Shown one piece after another: positions 44,266 through 53,766 of a DNA stretch of 64,000 bases. Origin of the DNA: Streptomyces sp. CB01201 (GTDB lineage: Bacteria > Actinomycetota > Actinomycetes > Streptomycetales > Streptomycetaceae); NCBI RefSeq assembly GCF_002803085.1, contig NZ_NNBJ01000001.1, forward strand, positions 62,001-126,000. Reading direction: 5' to 3'. The first letter of the stretch is position 1. Each line of letters starts with the position of its first letter. Under the pieces are notes generated by a model. It was not told the origin of the DNA. It ran no database searches and saw nothing but the letters and a program-made list of their open reading frames with translations. A program made the translations under genes and the position numbers.

Positions 44266-45605
44266 CGGCCGGCCTCCTCGTCGTCGGTGTGCGGCGGCGC
44301 GGGCAGCGGCGCGTGCAGCAGCACGCGGGCCGCGCGCCGCCCGGCGGCGTCGACCACGTCCATGCGCCAGCCGGCCAGCTCCACCCGGTCGCCGACCCGC
44401 GGAATCCGGCCGAGCCGGGTGGCCACGAGGCCGGCGAGGGTCTCGTAGGGGCCGTCCGGGACGCGCAGCCCGATGACGGCGAGCTGGTCGTCGCGGGCCG
44501 CGCCGTCCGCGGAGTACAGCGTCCGGCCGTCCGCGTCCTGGCCCGCGGGCGCGAGGTCGGGGGTCTCGTGCGGGTCGTGCTCGTCGCGGACCTCGCCGAC
44601 GACCTCCTCCACGATGTCCTCAAGCGTCACGACACCCGCGGTGCCGCCGTACTCGTCGATGACGACGGCCATGGTCCGCTTGCCGTACAGCTGGTCGAGG
44701 AGCCGGTCCACGGTGAGCGTCTCGGGGACGAGCAGCGGCTCGCGCAGCAGCGCGGTCACCGGGTGCAGCCGCCGGCGTTCGGCCGGCACGGCCAGGACGT
44801 CCTTGATGTGCGCGATGCCGACGACCGAGTCGAGGCTGCCCCGGTAGACGGGGAAGCGGGACAGGCCGGTGGCGCGGGTCGCGTTCGCTACGTCCTCGGC
44901 GGTGGCCTGGATGTCGAGCGCGGTGACCTGTACGCGGGGCGTCATCACGTTCTCGGCGTTGAGTTCGGCGAGGGCGAGCGTGCGGACGAACAGCTCCGCG
45001 GTGTCCGCCTCAAGGGCGCCCTCCTTGGCGGAGTGGCGGGCCAGGGCGACCAATTCCTGGGGGCTGCGCGCGGAGGCCAGCTCCTCGGCGGGCTCCAGGC
45101 CGAAGCGGCGCACGAGGTGGTTGGCCGAGGTGTTGAGATGGCTGATCAGCGGGCGGAAGGCCGCGCTGAAGGCACGCTGCGGGGCCGAGACGACCTTGGC
45201 GACGGCGACCGGCGAGGAGATGGCCCAGTTCTTGGGCACCAGCTCGCCGACGACCATCAGGAACACGGTGGAGAGCACCATGCCGAGCACCAGGGCCACC
45301 GAACTCGCGGTCGCGCCGGACAGGCCGATGGATTCGAGCGGGCCGGTGAGCAGCTTGGCGATCGACGGCTTGGCGATCATGCCGATGACGAGCCCGGTGA
45401 CGGTGATGCCGAGCTGGGCGCCGGAGAGCTGGAAGGTGAGGCTGCGTACGGCCTTGAGGGCGCTGGAGGCCCCTCGTTCGCCGCGCTCGACGGCCCGTTC
45501 CAGGTCGCTGCGCTCGGCGGTGGTGAGGGAGAACTCGGCCGCCACGAAGACCGCGCACACCAGCGAGAGCAGTACGGCCGCGAGCAGCAGGAGCACTTCG
45601 GTCAT
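44262..45605 (-). CDS. CNNM/DUF21 membrane protein with CBS pair and CorC/HlyC domain
   Basis: A 447-residue protein starting at ATG with GGAGG upstream. The DUF21/CNNM domain fills residues 1-190 (LLLLAAVLLSLVCAVFVAAE, and FLMVVGELVPKNWAISSPVA), a CBS pair spans 210-345 with VIDEYGGTAGVVTLEDIVEE, and a C-terminal transporter-associated CorC/HlyC domain (about 365-435) follows. It is the first gene of a two-gene operon with the short form. Predicted role: Mg2+/divalent cation transport or its regulation at the plasma membrane. A leader with two palindromes lies upstream. Confidence 0.9.
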   Translation of the reverse strand: MTEVLLLLAAVLLSLVCAVFVAAEFSLTTAERSDLERAVERGERGASSALKAVRSLTFQLSGAQLGITVTGLVIGMIAKPSIAKLLTGPLESIGLSGATASSVALVLGMVLSTVFLMVVGELVPKNWAISSPVAVAKVVSAPQRAFSAAFRPLISHLNTSANHLVRRFGLEPAEELASARSPQELVALARHSAKEGALEADTAELFVRTLALAELNAENVMTPRVQVTALDIQATAEDVANATRATGLSRFPVYRGSLDSVVGIAHIKDVLAVPAERRRLHPVTALLREPLLVPETLTVDRLLDQLYGKRTMAVVIDEYGGTAGVVTLEDIVEEVVGEVRDEHDPHETPDLAPAGQDADGRTLYSADGAARDDQLAVIGLRVPDGPYETLAGLVATRLGRIPRVGDRVELAGWRMDVVDAAGRRAARVLLHAPLPAPPHTDDEEAGR

Positions 45606-45774
45606 CGGGTCACCTCCGTCCCATGATCGGGCAGCCGGAGGCGGTGCGCGCGGTGTCGCGCGGAGGTACTGGTACTGGGAGGCTCGCCCATGGGCGGACG
45701 CTCACACCTTTCAGTCGGCGGGTGGGGGTCCACCCATGGTAAAGCACTGGCAAAGGACGGGTGCGGCCGGCCAT
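45606..45774 (-). promoter_or_regulatory. Leader/promoter region of the CNNM operon with palindromes
   Basis: Two perfect symmetries stand out: CGCCCATGGGCG (45685-45696) and a GGGTGG/CCACCC hairpin near 45720-45735. A cation-responsive element would be expected for such an operon, but no known magnesium riboswitch fold (M-box) was recognised. Confidence 0.3.
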
Positions 45775-46197
45775 TCAGGCCAGCGGCTTCACCCAGCGGC
45801 GCCACTGCTCCTCGGCCTTGTATCCCGCAGCCGCCCAGGCATGCTGTGCGCGCTCGTTACGCACCAGCACCATGGCGTCCGCCCGGCGCCCGCCGAGCGC
45901 GGTGAACCGGTCCTCGGCCGCCGCCAGAAGGGCCCGGCCGATGCCGTTGCGGCGCCGATCGGGATGGACCGCGAGCCGGTACAGATGACAGCGCCAGCCG
46001 TCGAACCCGGCGATCACCGTGCCGGCCAGTTCACCGTCCAGCTCCGCGAGGATCAGGGCGTCCGGGTCGCGGGCGACGAGGCGCTCGACGCCCGCCCGGT
46101 CGTCGCTGATGCTGGTGCCTTCGGCGGCGGTCTTCCAGAACGCCAGCACCGCGTCCAGGTCCTCGGGCCCGGCGGCCCGGATGCGCAACTCGCTCAT
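45775..46197 (-). CDS. GNAT family N-acetyltransferase
   Basis: A 140-residue single-domain GNAT. LAVHPDRRRNGIGRALL is the acetyl-CoA pyrophosphate loop, ALILAELDGELAGTVIAGFD forms the central strands, and NERAQHAWAAAGYKAEEQW closes the domain. This is the RimI-like length. The substrate is unknown. It lies about 170 bases downstream of nothing on its strand except the methyltransferase, which ends 86 bases earlier, so it may be a separate unit. Confidence 0.9.
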   Translation of the reverse strand: MSELRIRAAGPEDLDAVLAFWKTAAEGTSISDDRAGVERLVARDPDALILAELDGELAGTVIAGFDGWRCHLYRLAVHPDRRRNGIGRALLAAAEDRFTALGGRRADAMVLVRNERAQHAWAAAGYKAEEQWRRWVKPLA

Positions 46198-46283
46198 GGC
46201 GCCATCCCACCATCGCCCTCCGGTACGGGGCGAACCGTTTTGGCATGCGGGACGGAGACCTCAGGGGCGATGGCGCGTAGGGC

Positions 46284-46964
46284 TCATTCGCCCGGGTCGA
46301 GCGCGGGGCGCCGGGCCGTCCCGAGCACACACGGCGAGGACGGCAACGCGACGCCCTTCCCGGGCACCCGAAGACGGCGGTGGTCCACGAGCTCGAAACC
46401 CGCCGCCGCGATCGCGCCCAGCGGATCGCGCGCCGTGTGGCAGCCGCCGAACAGCTTCGGCCACACCGTGCGGTCCAGGCCCCGCTGCACCGCCGCGAGC
46501 GCCCGGCCCTCGGCCCGGCCGTGCTCGAAGAACCGCAGCTCGCCGCCGGGACGCAGCACCCGCCGGATCTCGCCGAGCGCCCTCGGCAGATCCCGTACCG
46601 AGCACAGCACGAGCGAGGCGACCGCCGCGTCGAAGGCCTCGCTCTTGACCGGAAGGGCCTCCGCGGAGCCGGGTACCACGTCCACCGGGACCTCGGCCCG
46701 CAGCGCCGCGCGGACCGCCGACTGCCGTAGCGTGCGCTCCGGTTCGAGCGCCACCACCTCGGACACCGCCGCCGGATAGTGCGCGAAGTTGAGACCGTTC
46801 CCGGCCCCGATCTCGATGACGCGCCCCGAGAGCCCGTCGAGCAGTTCGCGGCGGTACGCGGAGATCCCGGCCCGCAGGTCGACGGCCTCGCTGTAGCGCG
46901 CGTAGAAGCGGGCGAAGACGGGGTGGTGCACGGCATCCGGGGCGATCTTGGTGCGCTGCGCCAT
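46284..46964 (-). CDS. Class I SAM-dependent methyltransferase
   Basis: A 226-residue protein starting at ATG with AGGAGG six bases upstream. Motif I is VIEIGAGNGLNFAHYP, then EVVALEPE for ribose binding, AEALPVKSEAFDAAVASLVL for motif II/III, and LRPGGELRFFEHG for the final strand. The fold resembles UbiE/Methyltransf_11 and phospholipid methyltransferases, and the short N-terminal part (HHPVFARFYARYSEAVD) resembles lipid-modifying members. The substrate is unknown. Confidence 0.88.
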   Translation of the reverse strand: MAQRTKIAPDAVHHPVFARFYARYSEAVDLRAGISAYRRELLDGLSGRVIEIGAGNGLNFAHYPAAVSEVVALEPERTLRQSAVRAALRAEVPVDVVPGSAEALPVKSEAFDAAVASLVLCSVRDLPRALGEIRRVLRPGGELRFFEHGRAEGRALAAVQRGLDRTVWPKLFGGCHTARDPLGAIAAAGFELVDHRRLRVPGKGVALPSSPCVLGTARRPALDPGE

Positions 46965-47082
46965 GTCGGACCTCCTGAGCCTGGGCATCCGGTCGGGGCC
47001 CGCGCCCCGGACGGTCGGGGCCCGCGCGCCGGAGAAGAACGCCGGCCGGGCCCTACCGGCATTGTCCCCGGGCCCGGCCCGC

Positions 47083-47445
47083 TCACCCGTCGGCGCCCGC
47101 CACGAAGCAGAACTCGTTGCCCTCGGGGTCGCACATCACCTGGAAGGACCCGTGGGCGTCGGACACCGTCGCGCCCACCGGCACCGCCCCCCGCCGCACG
47201 GCCGCCGCCCGCGCCCGGCGCACGTCCTCGACCGCGAGATCGAGATGCAGCCGGTTCTTGACGGCCTTCGCCTCCGGCACCCGCTGGAAGGCGAGGCGCG
47301 GCACGCCCGGCGGATCGACGTACGCCCACGACGCGTCCCGCACCACGGGGCGACCGCCGAGCAGCCCGGCCCAGAAGCGGGCGAGCCGCCCCGGGTCGGC
47401 GCAGTCCACGACGAGCTGCCCGAGGCGGGCCCGTAACACAGCCAT
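47083..47445 (-). CDS. VOC family protein coupled to bioD
   Basis: A 120-residue glyoxalase/bleomycin-resistance fold protein. RLGQLVVDCADPGRLARFWA opens the first beta-alpha-beta module and DPEGNEFCFV closes the second, with HLDLAVEDV between. ATG overlaps the bioD stop (TGATG), so the gene is translationally coupled to bioD and belongs to the biotin operon. VOC proteins bind metals or small hydrophobic molecules; no role in biotin synthesis is known to me, so its place may be regulatory or incidental. Confidence 0.85.
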   Translation of the reverse strand: MAVLRARLGQLVVDCADPGRLARFWAGLLGGRPVVRDASWAYVDPPGVPRLAFQRVPEAKAVKNRLHLDLAVEDVRRARAAAVRRGAVPVGATVSDAHGSFQVMCDPEGNEFCFVAGADG

Positions 47446-48137
47446 CAGATACTCCAAACGCCGCCGAGCGCCGGGGCGAGCCAACCGGCCGCTCGGGTAC
47501 GGAAGTCGGCGGGCGCCAGCCGTCCGGCGCCCTCGGGCACGGTGCCGAGCAAGGGCGCGCCGGCCGACTCCGGTAGGTCCACGAGATTGCATCGCGAGGC
47601 CAGATCCGGCTCGGCAGGCCAGCTGCCCACGACGACCCCGGCGAACTCGATGTCCCGGGCCCGCAGGGCCTCGCCGGTCAGGGCCGTCGAGTTGAGTGTG
47701 CCCAGTCCGGCGGGCGTCACCACCAGAACGGGGGCACCGAGCAGCCGGGCCGCGTCCGCGAGGGTGCCGCCCTCGTCGTCGAAGCGGACCAGGAGGCCGC
47801 CCGCGCCCTCGACCAGGACCAGGTCGTGCTCGGTGGCCAGCTTGGCCGCCGCCTCGGCGACCTCCGCCGGCCCGACCGGGGTCATGCCCGCCCGGCGGGC
47901 CGAGGTGTTGGGCGCCAACGGCTCGGGGAACCGGGCCAGTTCGGCCCCGGTCACCGCATCGCCGGCGAGCCGGCGCACCTCGGCGACATCGCCGGGTTCG
48001 CCCGGAGCGACCCCCGTCTGGGCCGGTTTCAGGACGGCCACCGAACGGCCACCGGCGAGCGCCAGGGCGGCGACCGCCGCCGTGGTGATCGTCTTGCCGA
48101 TCTCGGTGCCCGTACCGCTCACCACCAGAATCGTCAT
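47445..48137 (-). CDS. bioD: Dethiobiotin synthase
   Basis: A 230-residue P-loop enzyme. GTGTEIGKT at 8-16 is the P loop, KPAQTG the diaminopelargonate-binding segment, and VEGAGGLLVRFD the second family motif. It makes dethiobiotin from diaminopelargonate, CO2 and ATP. ATG lies one base after the bioA stop. With bioB, bioA and bioF it covers the last four steps of biotin synthesis. Confidence 0.96.
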   Translation of the reverse strand: MTILVVSGTGTEIGKTITTAAVAALALAGGRSVAVLKPAQTGVAPGEPGDVAEVRRLAGDAVTGAELARFPEPLAPNTSARRAGMTPVGPAEVAEAAAKLATEHDLVLVEGAGGLLVRFDDEGGTLADAARLLGAPVLVVTPAGLGTLNSTALTGEALRARDIEFAGVVVGSWPAEPDLASRCNLVDLPESAGAPLLGTVPEGAGRLAPADFRTRAAGWLAPALGGVWSI

Positions 48138-48138
48138 C

Positions 48139-49428
48139 TCAGCCCTCCCGCGCCGCCGCGCACACCGCACGGCAGACGCGCGCCAGATCGTCGTCGCCCG
48201 TCACATAGGGCGGCATCGTGTAGATCAGATCCCGGAACGGGCGCAGCCACACGCCCTCGCGCACGGCCGCCGCGGTCGCCGCCTTCACATCGACCTCGTG
48301 GTCCAGCTGGACCACGCCGATGGCGCCGAGCACCCGAACGTCCTGTACGCCCTCGATCGTCCGGGCCGCGCCGAGCCCGGCGTGCAGACCGGCCTCGATG
48401 CGCTTGACCTCGCCCTGCCAGTCCTGGCCGAGCAGCAGGTCGATCGAGGCGAGGGCCACCGAGGCGGCCAGCGGGTTGCCCATGAACGTCGGCCCGTGCG
48501 CGAGGACCGGGACCTCGCCCGAGGAGATTCCCTCGGCTACCCGGGTGGTGCACAGCGTCGCCGCCATCGTCAGATAGCCACCGGTCAGCGCCTTGCCGAC
48601 GCACATCACGTCCGGTGAGACACCCGCGTGGTCCGCCGCGAACAGCGCACCCGTGCGGCCGAAGCCCGAGGCGATCTCGTCGAACACGAGCAGCACGCCG
48701 GACTCGTCGCACGCCTCGCGCAGCACCCGCAGATACTCCGGTGCGTGGAAGCGCATCCCGCCCGCGCCCTGCACGACCGGCTCCACGATCACCGCGGCCA
48801 CCTCATCGGCGTGGCGCGCGATGGACTCGCGCAGCTCCCGCGCGTACGCCTCGTCGAACTCGGCCGGAGGAGCGTCCACGAAGACCTGCTTGGGCAGCGC
48901 CCCCTGCCACAGCTCGTGCATCCCGCCCTCGGGGTCGCACACCGACATCGGCTGCCAGGTGTCCCCGTGGTAGCCGCCGCGCCAGGTGAGCAGGCGCTGC
49001 TTGCGCGGCTGCCCGACCGAGCGCCAGTACTGGAGGCACATCTTCACGGCGACCTCGACCGAGACCGAACCCGAGTCGCTGAGGAAGACGTGCTGGAGCG
49101 GCCCGGGGGTGATCTCGACGAGCCGGGCGGCGAGCCGGACGGCGGGCGCGTGGGTGAGCCCGCCGAACATGACGTGGCTCATCCGGTCCAGCTGGCCGCG
49201 TACCGCCTCGTTGAGCACGGGGTGGTTGTAGCCGTGCACGGCCGACCACCAGGACGCCATGCCGTCGATCAACTCGCGCTGCCCGTAGGCCGGTTCGGCC
49301 AGCCGCAGCCGCACGCCCGAGGCCGACTCCACCAGGAGCTGCTCCTGCCGGTTGGGCATCGGGCCGTACGGGTGCCAGACGTGCCGGCGGTCCAGGTCGA
49401 GCAGTTCCGCGGGGGAGTGCTCAGGCAT
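48139..49428 (-). CDS. bioA: Adenosylmethionine-8-amino-7-oxononanoate aminotransferase
   Basis: A 429-residue PLP enzyme of the class III aminotransferase fold. [11 protein letters not shown] near the start and [15 protein letters not shown] are substrate and cofactor segments typical of Bio[14 protein letters not shown] carries the PLP-binding Asp and [11 protein letters not shown] the Schiff-base Lys. ATG at 49428 overlaps the bioB stop by eight bases; an upstream GTG in frame is the alternative. It uses SAM as amino donor to form 7,8-diaminopelargonate. Confidence 0.96.
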   Translation of the reverse strand: MPEHSPAELLDLDRRHVWHPYGPMPNRQEQLLVESASGVRLRLAEPAYGQRELIDGMASWWSAVHGYNHPVLNEAVRGQLDRMSHVMFGGLTHAPAVRLAARLVEITPGPLQHVFLSDSGSVSVEVAVKMCLQYWRSVGQPRKQRLLTWRGGYHGDTWQPMSVCDPEGGMHELWQGALPKQVFVDAPPAEFDEAYARELRESIARHADEVAAVIVEPVVQGAGGMRFHAPEYLRVLREACDESGVLLVFDEIASGFGRTGALFAADHAGVSPDVMCVGKALTGGYLTMAATLCTTRVAEGISSGEVPVLAHGPTFMGNPLAASVALASIDLLLGQDWQGEVKRIEAGLHAGLGAARTIEGVQDVRVLGAIGVVQLDHEVDVKAATAAAVREGVWLRPFRDLIYTMPPYVTGDDDLARVCRAVCAAAREG

Positions 49429-50641
49429 TGGGCGCGAGGTCCGTTCCGGCACCCCGGCGGCGCACCGACACCAGATCCGTGCGCGCCTGGTCGGCGGGCA
49501 CCTGCTCGGGCGCTTCGGGGGCGGCGTGGCCGCCGCAGGGCCCGCAGCCGCCGCCCTCGTGCGAGCCGCAGGCGCCGTCCTCGTGGGAGCCGCAGCCCGT
49601 GGGGCTCGTGCCGCAGCCGGATGCGGCGAGCGCGTCGGCGCGATGGCGCGGCAGGGTCGTGGTGCCGGCGCCCTCCACCTCGAACCCGGCGTCCGCGATC
49701 ATGTCGAGGTCGGCCTGTCCGGCCTGGCCCTCACTGGTCAGGTAGTCGCCCAGGAAGATCGAGTTGACCAGGTGCAGCGCGAGCGGCTGCATCGAACGCA
49801 GATGGACCTCGCGGCCACCCGCCAGCCGCACCTCGACGTCCGGGCACACGAACCGGGTCATGGCCAGGATGCGCAGGCAGCGCTGCGGGGTGAGGTTCCA
49901 CTCCTTGGCGAGCGGGGTGCCCTCGAACGGGATCAGGAAGTTCACCGGCACCGAGTCCGGGTCCAGCTCGCGCAGCGCGAAGACCACGTCCACCAGGTCC
50001 GCGTCGGACTCGCCCATGCCCGCGATCAGACCCGAGCAGGCCGAGAGGCCGGCGCCGTGCGCCTTGGTCACGGTGTCCACGCGGTCCTGGTAGGTGTGCG
50101 TGGAGGTGATGTCCCCGTACGTCGCCTCGGACGTGTTCAGGTTGTGGTTGTACGCGTCCGCGCCGGCCGCGCGCAGCCGCTCGGCCTGGCCCTCGGCGAG
50201 CAGCCCGAGACAGGCGCAGACCTCGACGCCCTCGTTCTGCTCCTTGATCGCCTCGATGGTCTCGGAGACCCGGGCGATGTCGCGGTCCGTGGGACCGCGG
50301 CCGCTGGCCACCAGGCAGACCCGCTTCGCGCCGCCCGCGACCCCCGCGGCCGCCGCCTTGGACGCCTCGTCCGGCTTGAGCCAGGTGTACTTGAGGATGT
50401 CGGCCTTGGAGCCGAGCCGCTGGGAGCAGTACGAACAGTCCTCGGGGCACAGGCCCGACTTCAGGTTGACCAGGTAGTTCAGCTTCACCCGGCGGCCGAA
50501 CCACTGGCGGCGCACCTGGCCGGCCGCGGCCACCACATCGAGCAGTTCGTCGTCGGAGGTCGCCAGTACGGCGAGTGCCTCTTCGCGGGTCGGCAGTTCG
50601 CGCCGCAACCCCTTGTCCACCAGCGTGTTCAGCAGGTCCAT
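49421..50641 (-). CDS. bioB: Biotin synthase with Cys/His-rich C-terminal tail
   Basis: A 406-residue radical SAM enzyme with C65-PED-C69-SY-C72 for the 4Fe-4S cluster, [26 protein letters not shown] and [12 protein letters not shown] as BioB motifs. It inserts sulfur into dethiobiotin. After the usual end, about 70 residues add a tail rich in Cys, His and Gly ([16 protein letters not shown] and more), with seven Cys in a short stretch that could carry metal or another cluster. ATG at 50641 gives the family start. The first gene of the leftward bio operon. Confidence 0.95.
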   Translation of the reverse strand: MDLLNTLVDKGLRRELPTREEALAVLATSDDELLDVVAAAGQVRRQWFGRRVKLNYLVNLKSGLCPEDCSYCSQRLGSKADILKYTWLKPDEASKAAAAGVAGGAKRVCLVASGRGPTDRDIARVSETIEAIKEQNEGVEVCACLGLLAEGQAERLRAAGADAYNHNLNTSEATYGDITSTHTYQDRVDTVTKAHGAGLSACSGLIAGMGESDADLVDVVFALRELDPDSVPVNFLIPFEGTPLAKEWNLTPQRCLRILAMTRFVCPDVEVRLAGGREVHLRSMQPLALHLVNSIFLGDYLTSEGQAGQADLDMIADAGFEVEGAGTTTLPRHRADALAASGCGTSPTGCGSHEDGACGSHEGGGCGPCGGHAAPEAPEQVPADQARTDLVSVRRRGAGTDLAPNA

Positions 50642-50786
50642 GGCGCCGATCTTCGCGCACGGCACCGCCCGCGGCCAAGGTAGGGATCCCACAACACAGC
50701 CCGTTTGAGGTGTGTGTATCGCCACACCATGACCGGGCATGGCACCGGCTAGGGTCTGTCGGCAGCCTACAAAAAGGGACTCCACC
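50642..50786. promoter_or_regulatory. Divergent bioB-bioF promoter region with inverted repeat
   Basis: GGTGTG (50709-50714) and CACACC (50723-50728) form an inverted repeat with an eight-base spacer, and TAGGGT at 50750-50755 is a possible -10 for bioF. The repeat lies in the middle of the divergent region, where an operator for both bio transcripts would be expected. No repressor is encoded nearby. Confidence 0.4.
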
Positions 50787-51929
50787 ATGCCGCGAGCGCC
50801 GTTCGACTGGATCGACGCGGAATCGGAGCGCCGCGAGCGCGCCGGCCTGGTCCGCACCCTGCGCCCGCGCGCCGCGGGGCAGGACCTCCTGGATCTGGCG
50901 AGCAACGACTACCTGGGCCTTACCCGGCACCCCGCGGTCGTCGCCGGCGCGGCCGGGGCGGCCCACCGCTGGGGCGCGGGCGCCACCGGCTCGCGCCTGG
51001 TCACCGGCACCACCGAGCTGCACGCGGAACTGGAGCGCGAGCTGGCCGATTTCTGCGGCTTCGAGGCCGCCCTCGTGTTCTCCTCCGGGTACGCGGCGAA
51101 CCTGGCGGCGCTCACCGCGCTCGGCCCGCACGGTTCGCTGATCGTGTCCGACGCGGGCAACCACGCCTCGATCGTGGACGGCTGCCGCCTGGCCCGCGCC
51201 CGTACCGAAGTGGTGCCGCACGCCGAACCCGAGGCCGTCCGCAAGGCCCTGGACGCCCACGGCGGGTCCGGCCTCGTCGTGACGGACTCGGTCTTCTCGG
51301 TGGACGGGGACGCCGCGCCGCTCCATCAACTCGCCTACGCCTGCCGGGAGTTCGGGGCCGCCCTGGTCGTGGACGACGCGCACGGGCTCGGGGTGCTCGG
51401 TGAGGGGGGTCGCGGCGCGCTGCACGCGGCCGGGCTCGCGGGCGCTGCCGACGCGGTTGCCACCGTCACCCTGTCGAAGTCCCTCGGCAGCCAGGGCGGC
51501 GCGGTGCTCGGCCCGGCCCGGGTCATCCGTCACCTGGTGAACGCGGCCCGCACCTTCATCTTCGACACCGGACTCGCTCCGGCGGCCGTGGGCGGGGCGC
51601 TGGCGGCCCTTCGACTGCTGCGTACGGAACCGGAGTTGGCGGCCCGGGCCCGTGCCGTCGCGGCCGAGCTGCACGCCAGGATCACGGCCGCCGGCCACCA
51701 GGCGGTTCGTCCCGACGCCGCGGTGGTCTCCGTGCGGGCCCCCTCGCCCGAGGCGGCGGTCGGCTGGGCCGCCGACTGCCGGGCGGCGGGGGTCGTGGTG
51801 GGCTGCTTCCGTCCGCCCTCGGTGCCGGACGGCATCTCGCGGATCCGGCTGACCGCGCGCGCGGACCTGACGGAAAGCCAGATCGACACGGCGGTGGGCG
51901 CGATCCTGAGGACCGCGCCCACGGTGTGA
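50787..51929 (+). CDS. bioF: 8-amino-7-oxononanoate synthase
   Basis: A 380-residue PLP enzyme of the alpha-oxoamine synthase group. [13 protein letters not shown] and [19 protein letters not shown] are family segments, [15 protein letters not shown] carries the PLP ligands, and [12 protein letters not shown] the Schiff-base Lys. It condenses pimeloyl-ACP/CoA with L-alanine, the first committed biotin step. ATG at 50787 follows AAAAGGGA. Transcribed divergently from bioB. No bioC/bioH is visible, so the pimeloyl supply lies elsewhere. Confidence 0.96.
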   Translation: MPRAPFDWIDAESERRERAGLVRTLRPRAAGQDLLDLASNDYLGLTRHPAVVAGAAGAAHRWGAGATGSRLVTGTTELHAELERELADFCGFEAALVFSSGYAANLAALTALGPHGSLIVSDAGNHASIVDGCRLARARTEVVPHAEPEAVRKALDAHGGSGLVVTDSVFSVDGDAAPLHQLAYACREFGAALVVDDAHGLGVLGEGGRGALHAAGLAGAADAVATVTLSKSLGSQGGAVLGPARVIRHLVNAARTFIFDTGLAPAAVGGALAALRLLRTEPELAARARAVAAELHARITAAGHQAVRPDAAVVSVRAPSPEAAVGWAADCRAAGVVVGCFRPPSVPDGISRIRLTARADLTESQIDTAVGAILRTAPTV

Positions 51930-51936
51930 CGAACCG

Positions 51937-52161
51937 TCAACTCGACTGTGCAACGGTGGAGATGAAGCGCTGCCAGGCGGGTGCGCCGAAGAGCAGTGCG
52001 GGCCCGTCGATCCGTTGGGAGTCGCGTACGGCAAGCAGCTCGCCATTGAGCCGGGCCGTCTCGACACAGTTGTTCATGCCCACGCTGCGGCTGCTGCGCC
52101 GCCAGGTGGCACCGGTGAGGGATGTACTGGAAGGAACGTGCGCAGGGCGTGCGGACATCAT
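51937..52161 (-). CDS. DUF397 small protein of a WhiJ/AbaA-type locus
   Basis: A 74-residue protein. WRRSSRSVGMNNCVETAR matches the DUF397 core (W-x-S-S-x-S...CVEVA), followed by GELLAVRDSQ and APAWQRFI. Two ATGs stand in tandem, and the downstream one has a better ribosome binding site distance. Small DUF397 proteins accompany XRE/DUF5753 regulators in streptomycetes, and the stop of that regulator is 21 bases upstream of this start, so they are one transcript. It probably binds or modulates the regulator. Confidence 0.85.
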   Translation of the reverse strand: MMSARPAHVPSSTSLTGATWRRSSRSVGMNNCVETARLNGELLAVRDSQRIDGPALLFGAPAWQRFISTVAQSS

Positions 52162-52182
52162 GCCTCCCCACTCGCCGTGGAC

Positions 52183-53046
52183 CTAGCTCGGTCCTTCCCG
52201 GGCCGTCCTGGCGATGAGATCCATCGATTCGGTGGAGGAAAGCGCGAGTGCCTGGACGGTCTGGAACGCGGCACTGTACGCCTCAAGGTCTTCTCTCCGC
52301 TCCAGATAGAGGCTACTCGTCAAGTGGTCGATAACAACCACATCCAGATCGGAAATGGCCGGAAACGAAAACATAATGAAAGGGCCGCTGAGTCCGACAT
52401 AGCCGCCGCGCTGGAACGGAATGACCTGTAACCGCACATGCGGCAGTGCGGCCATATCGAGCAGATGCCGCAATTGCTCCCGCATGGCGGCCCGGCCGCC
52501 CACCCAGCGGCGCACCACCGCCTCGTCCAGGACCGCGTTGAGCATCAGCGGCGCGTCCCCGCGCAGCACCTCCTGGCGTGCGATGCGCACCTCCACGAGC
52601 GAGTCCAGCTTGTCCGGCGGCAGCCCCCCGAGCGCGGCCCGCGTCACCGCCCGCGCGTACGCCGGGGTCTGCAACAGGCCGGGCACCACCGAGGTTTCCA
52701 GGGTGCGCGCCGAACGCGCCTGCGACTCCAGGCTGATGAAGTCGCGGTACTGCGGCGGCAGCAGACCCCGATAGGCGTGCGCCCAGTCGACCCCACCGCC
52801 ACCCGCCGAGTCCGCCAAGGCCTCCAGCAGCGAACGGAGTTGGGGGTCGCCGACCCCGTATGCATCGAGGAGGCGGGTGACGTCCGCCGGTTTCACACCA
52901 CTGCGTCCGGTCTCGATCCGGCTCACTTTCGACTGGTGCCAGCCGACCAGAGCGGCCGCCGCCCCGCTCGTGAGCCCCGTGGCGTCGCGCAGTTTGCGCA
53001 GCTCCTCGCCGAGCTTGCGTCTGCGCACCGCCGGTCCATGCCCCAT
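52183..53046 (-). CDS. XRE family regulator with DUF5753 domain (WhiJ-like)
   Basis: A 287-residue protein. The helix-turn-helix lies at about residues 10-65 (KLGEELRKLRDATGLTSGAA and WHQSKVSRIETGRSGVKPAD), and the rest is the DUF5753 ligand or partner domain (SLESQARSARTLETSVVPGL, LQVIPFQRGGYVGLSGPFIM). ATG at 53046 is the first Met of the conserved part. This is the WhiJ type of DNA-binding protein, linked in S. coelicolor to development and antibiotic control. It sits between its DUF397 partner downstream and the ATP-binding protein divergent upstream. Confidence 0.9.
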   Translation of the reverse strand: MGHGPAVRRRKLGEELRKLRDATGLTSGAAAALVGWHQSKVSRIETGRSGVKPADVTRLLDAYGVGDPQLRSLLEALADSAGGGGVDWAHAYRGLLPPQYRDFISLESQARSARTLETSVVPGLLQTPAYARAVTRAALGGLPPDKLDSLVEVRIARQEVLRGDAPLMLNAVLDEAVVRRWVGGRAAMREQLRHLLDMAALPHVRLQVIPFQRGGYVGLSGPFIMFSFPAISDLDVVVIDHLTSSLYLERREDLEAYSAAFQTVQALALSSTESMDLIARTAREGPS

Positions 53047-53280
53047 CACGGCCTCCTTCGCCTCCGGCGATGGGTAAGTGTGAGCCCAAATACGCTCTGC
53101 CGTCGGACAGTTCACCGCTTTGAGCGACAGATATATGCATATCTTGGTGGATGGCACCCGAGACCGGCACGATGAGTGGCACTCTGGCGCGAAGCACAAT
53201 CCGAGGCCGTAGTCGTCTTCGCGAGCGCTCATCCGCCACGAGTCAACTGCCGGCCCGGGTGGGAAAGGGACAGCGTCGCC
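53047..53280. promoter_or_regulatory. Divergent region of the WhiJ-type locus with an AT-rich palindrome
   Basis: ATATGCATAT (53133-53142) is a perfect palindrome in the AT-richest stretch for kilobases (about 53125-53146). Its place, 90 bases from the XRE gene and 140 from the ATP-binding gene, suits autoregulation by the XRE protein. Confidence 0.4.
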
Positions 53281-53715
53281 ATGGCAGACCACCTCGAAGC
53301 AACCGTCACTCTGCCGAGCGCGCCCGCCTCGGTCTCCGCGGCACGGCGGTATGTCGCCGAGGTCCTCACCGAATGGGGCCTGCCCTCCGACGCCGAGGCC
53401 GCCGACACGGTCCGGCTCATCGTCTCGGAGCTGGCCACCAACGCGGTCCAGCACACGTTCGGCCAGTCACCCACGTTCACCGTCGACGTCCAGCTGGAGC
53501 GCGAGGAAGAGCTGCGGATCGGCGTGACCGACAGCCATCCGCGCTGGCCGAAACGATTGCCCGCGGCCGTCCAGCAGGACAACGGGCGGGGCATGGTGAT
53601 CATCCGCTGGCTCGCGGCCGAGTCCGGCGGCCGGCTCTCGGTCGCGCCCACGGCGGACGGCGGCAAGACGGTCTGGATCGCCCTGCCGTGGACGGCGTCG
53701 GTCCAGAGCGGCTAG
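53281..53715 (+). CDS. ATP-binding (HATPase_c) anti-sigma-like protein
   Basis: A 144-residue GHKL-fold protein of the serine kinase/anti-sigma (RsbW, AbaA-like) group. RLIVSELATNAVQHTF is the N box, GVTDSHPRWPK the G1-like box, and NGRGMVIIRWLAAESG the G2 box with ATP lid. ATG at 53281 was chosen over an upstream GTG because the extra residues are not family-like. It is divergent from the XRE/DUF5753 gene; such proteins accompany them in many streptomycete loci and may bind a sigma factor or the XRE partner. Confidence 0.88.
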   Translation: MADHLEATVTLPSAPASVSAARRYVAEVLTEWGLPSDAEAADTVRLIVSELATNAVQHTFGQSPTFTVDVQLEREEELRIGVTDSHPRWPKRLPAAVQQDNGRGMVIIRWLAAESGGRLSVAPTADGGKTVWIALPWTASVQSG

Positions 53716-53766
53716 GGGAACCCGCGAAGGCCTCGCCGGGCCCGCGAACGCCGTCGGGCCCACCGG

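Noticed and set aside
45606..45774. A magnesium (M-box) riboswitch before the CNNM genes
   Set aside because: Two palindromes are visible but the conserved M-box blocks were not recognised.
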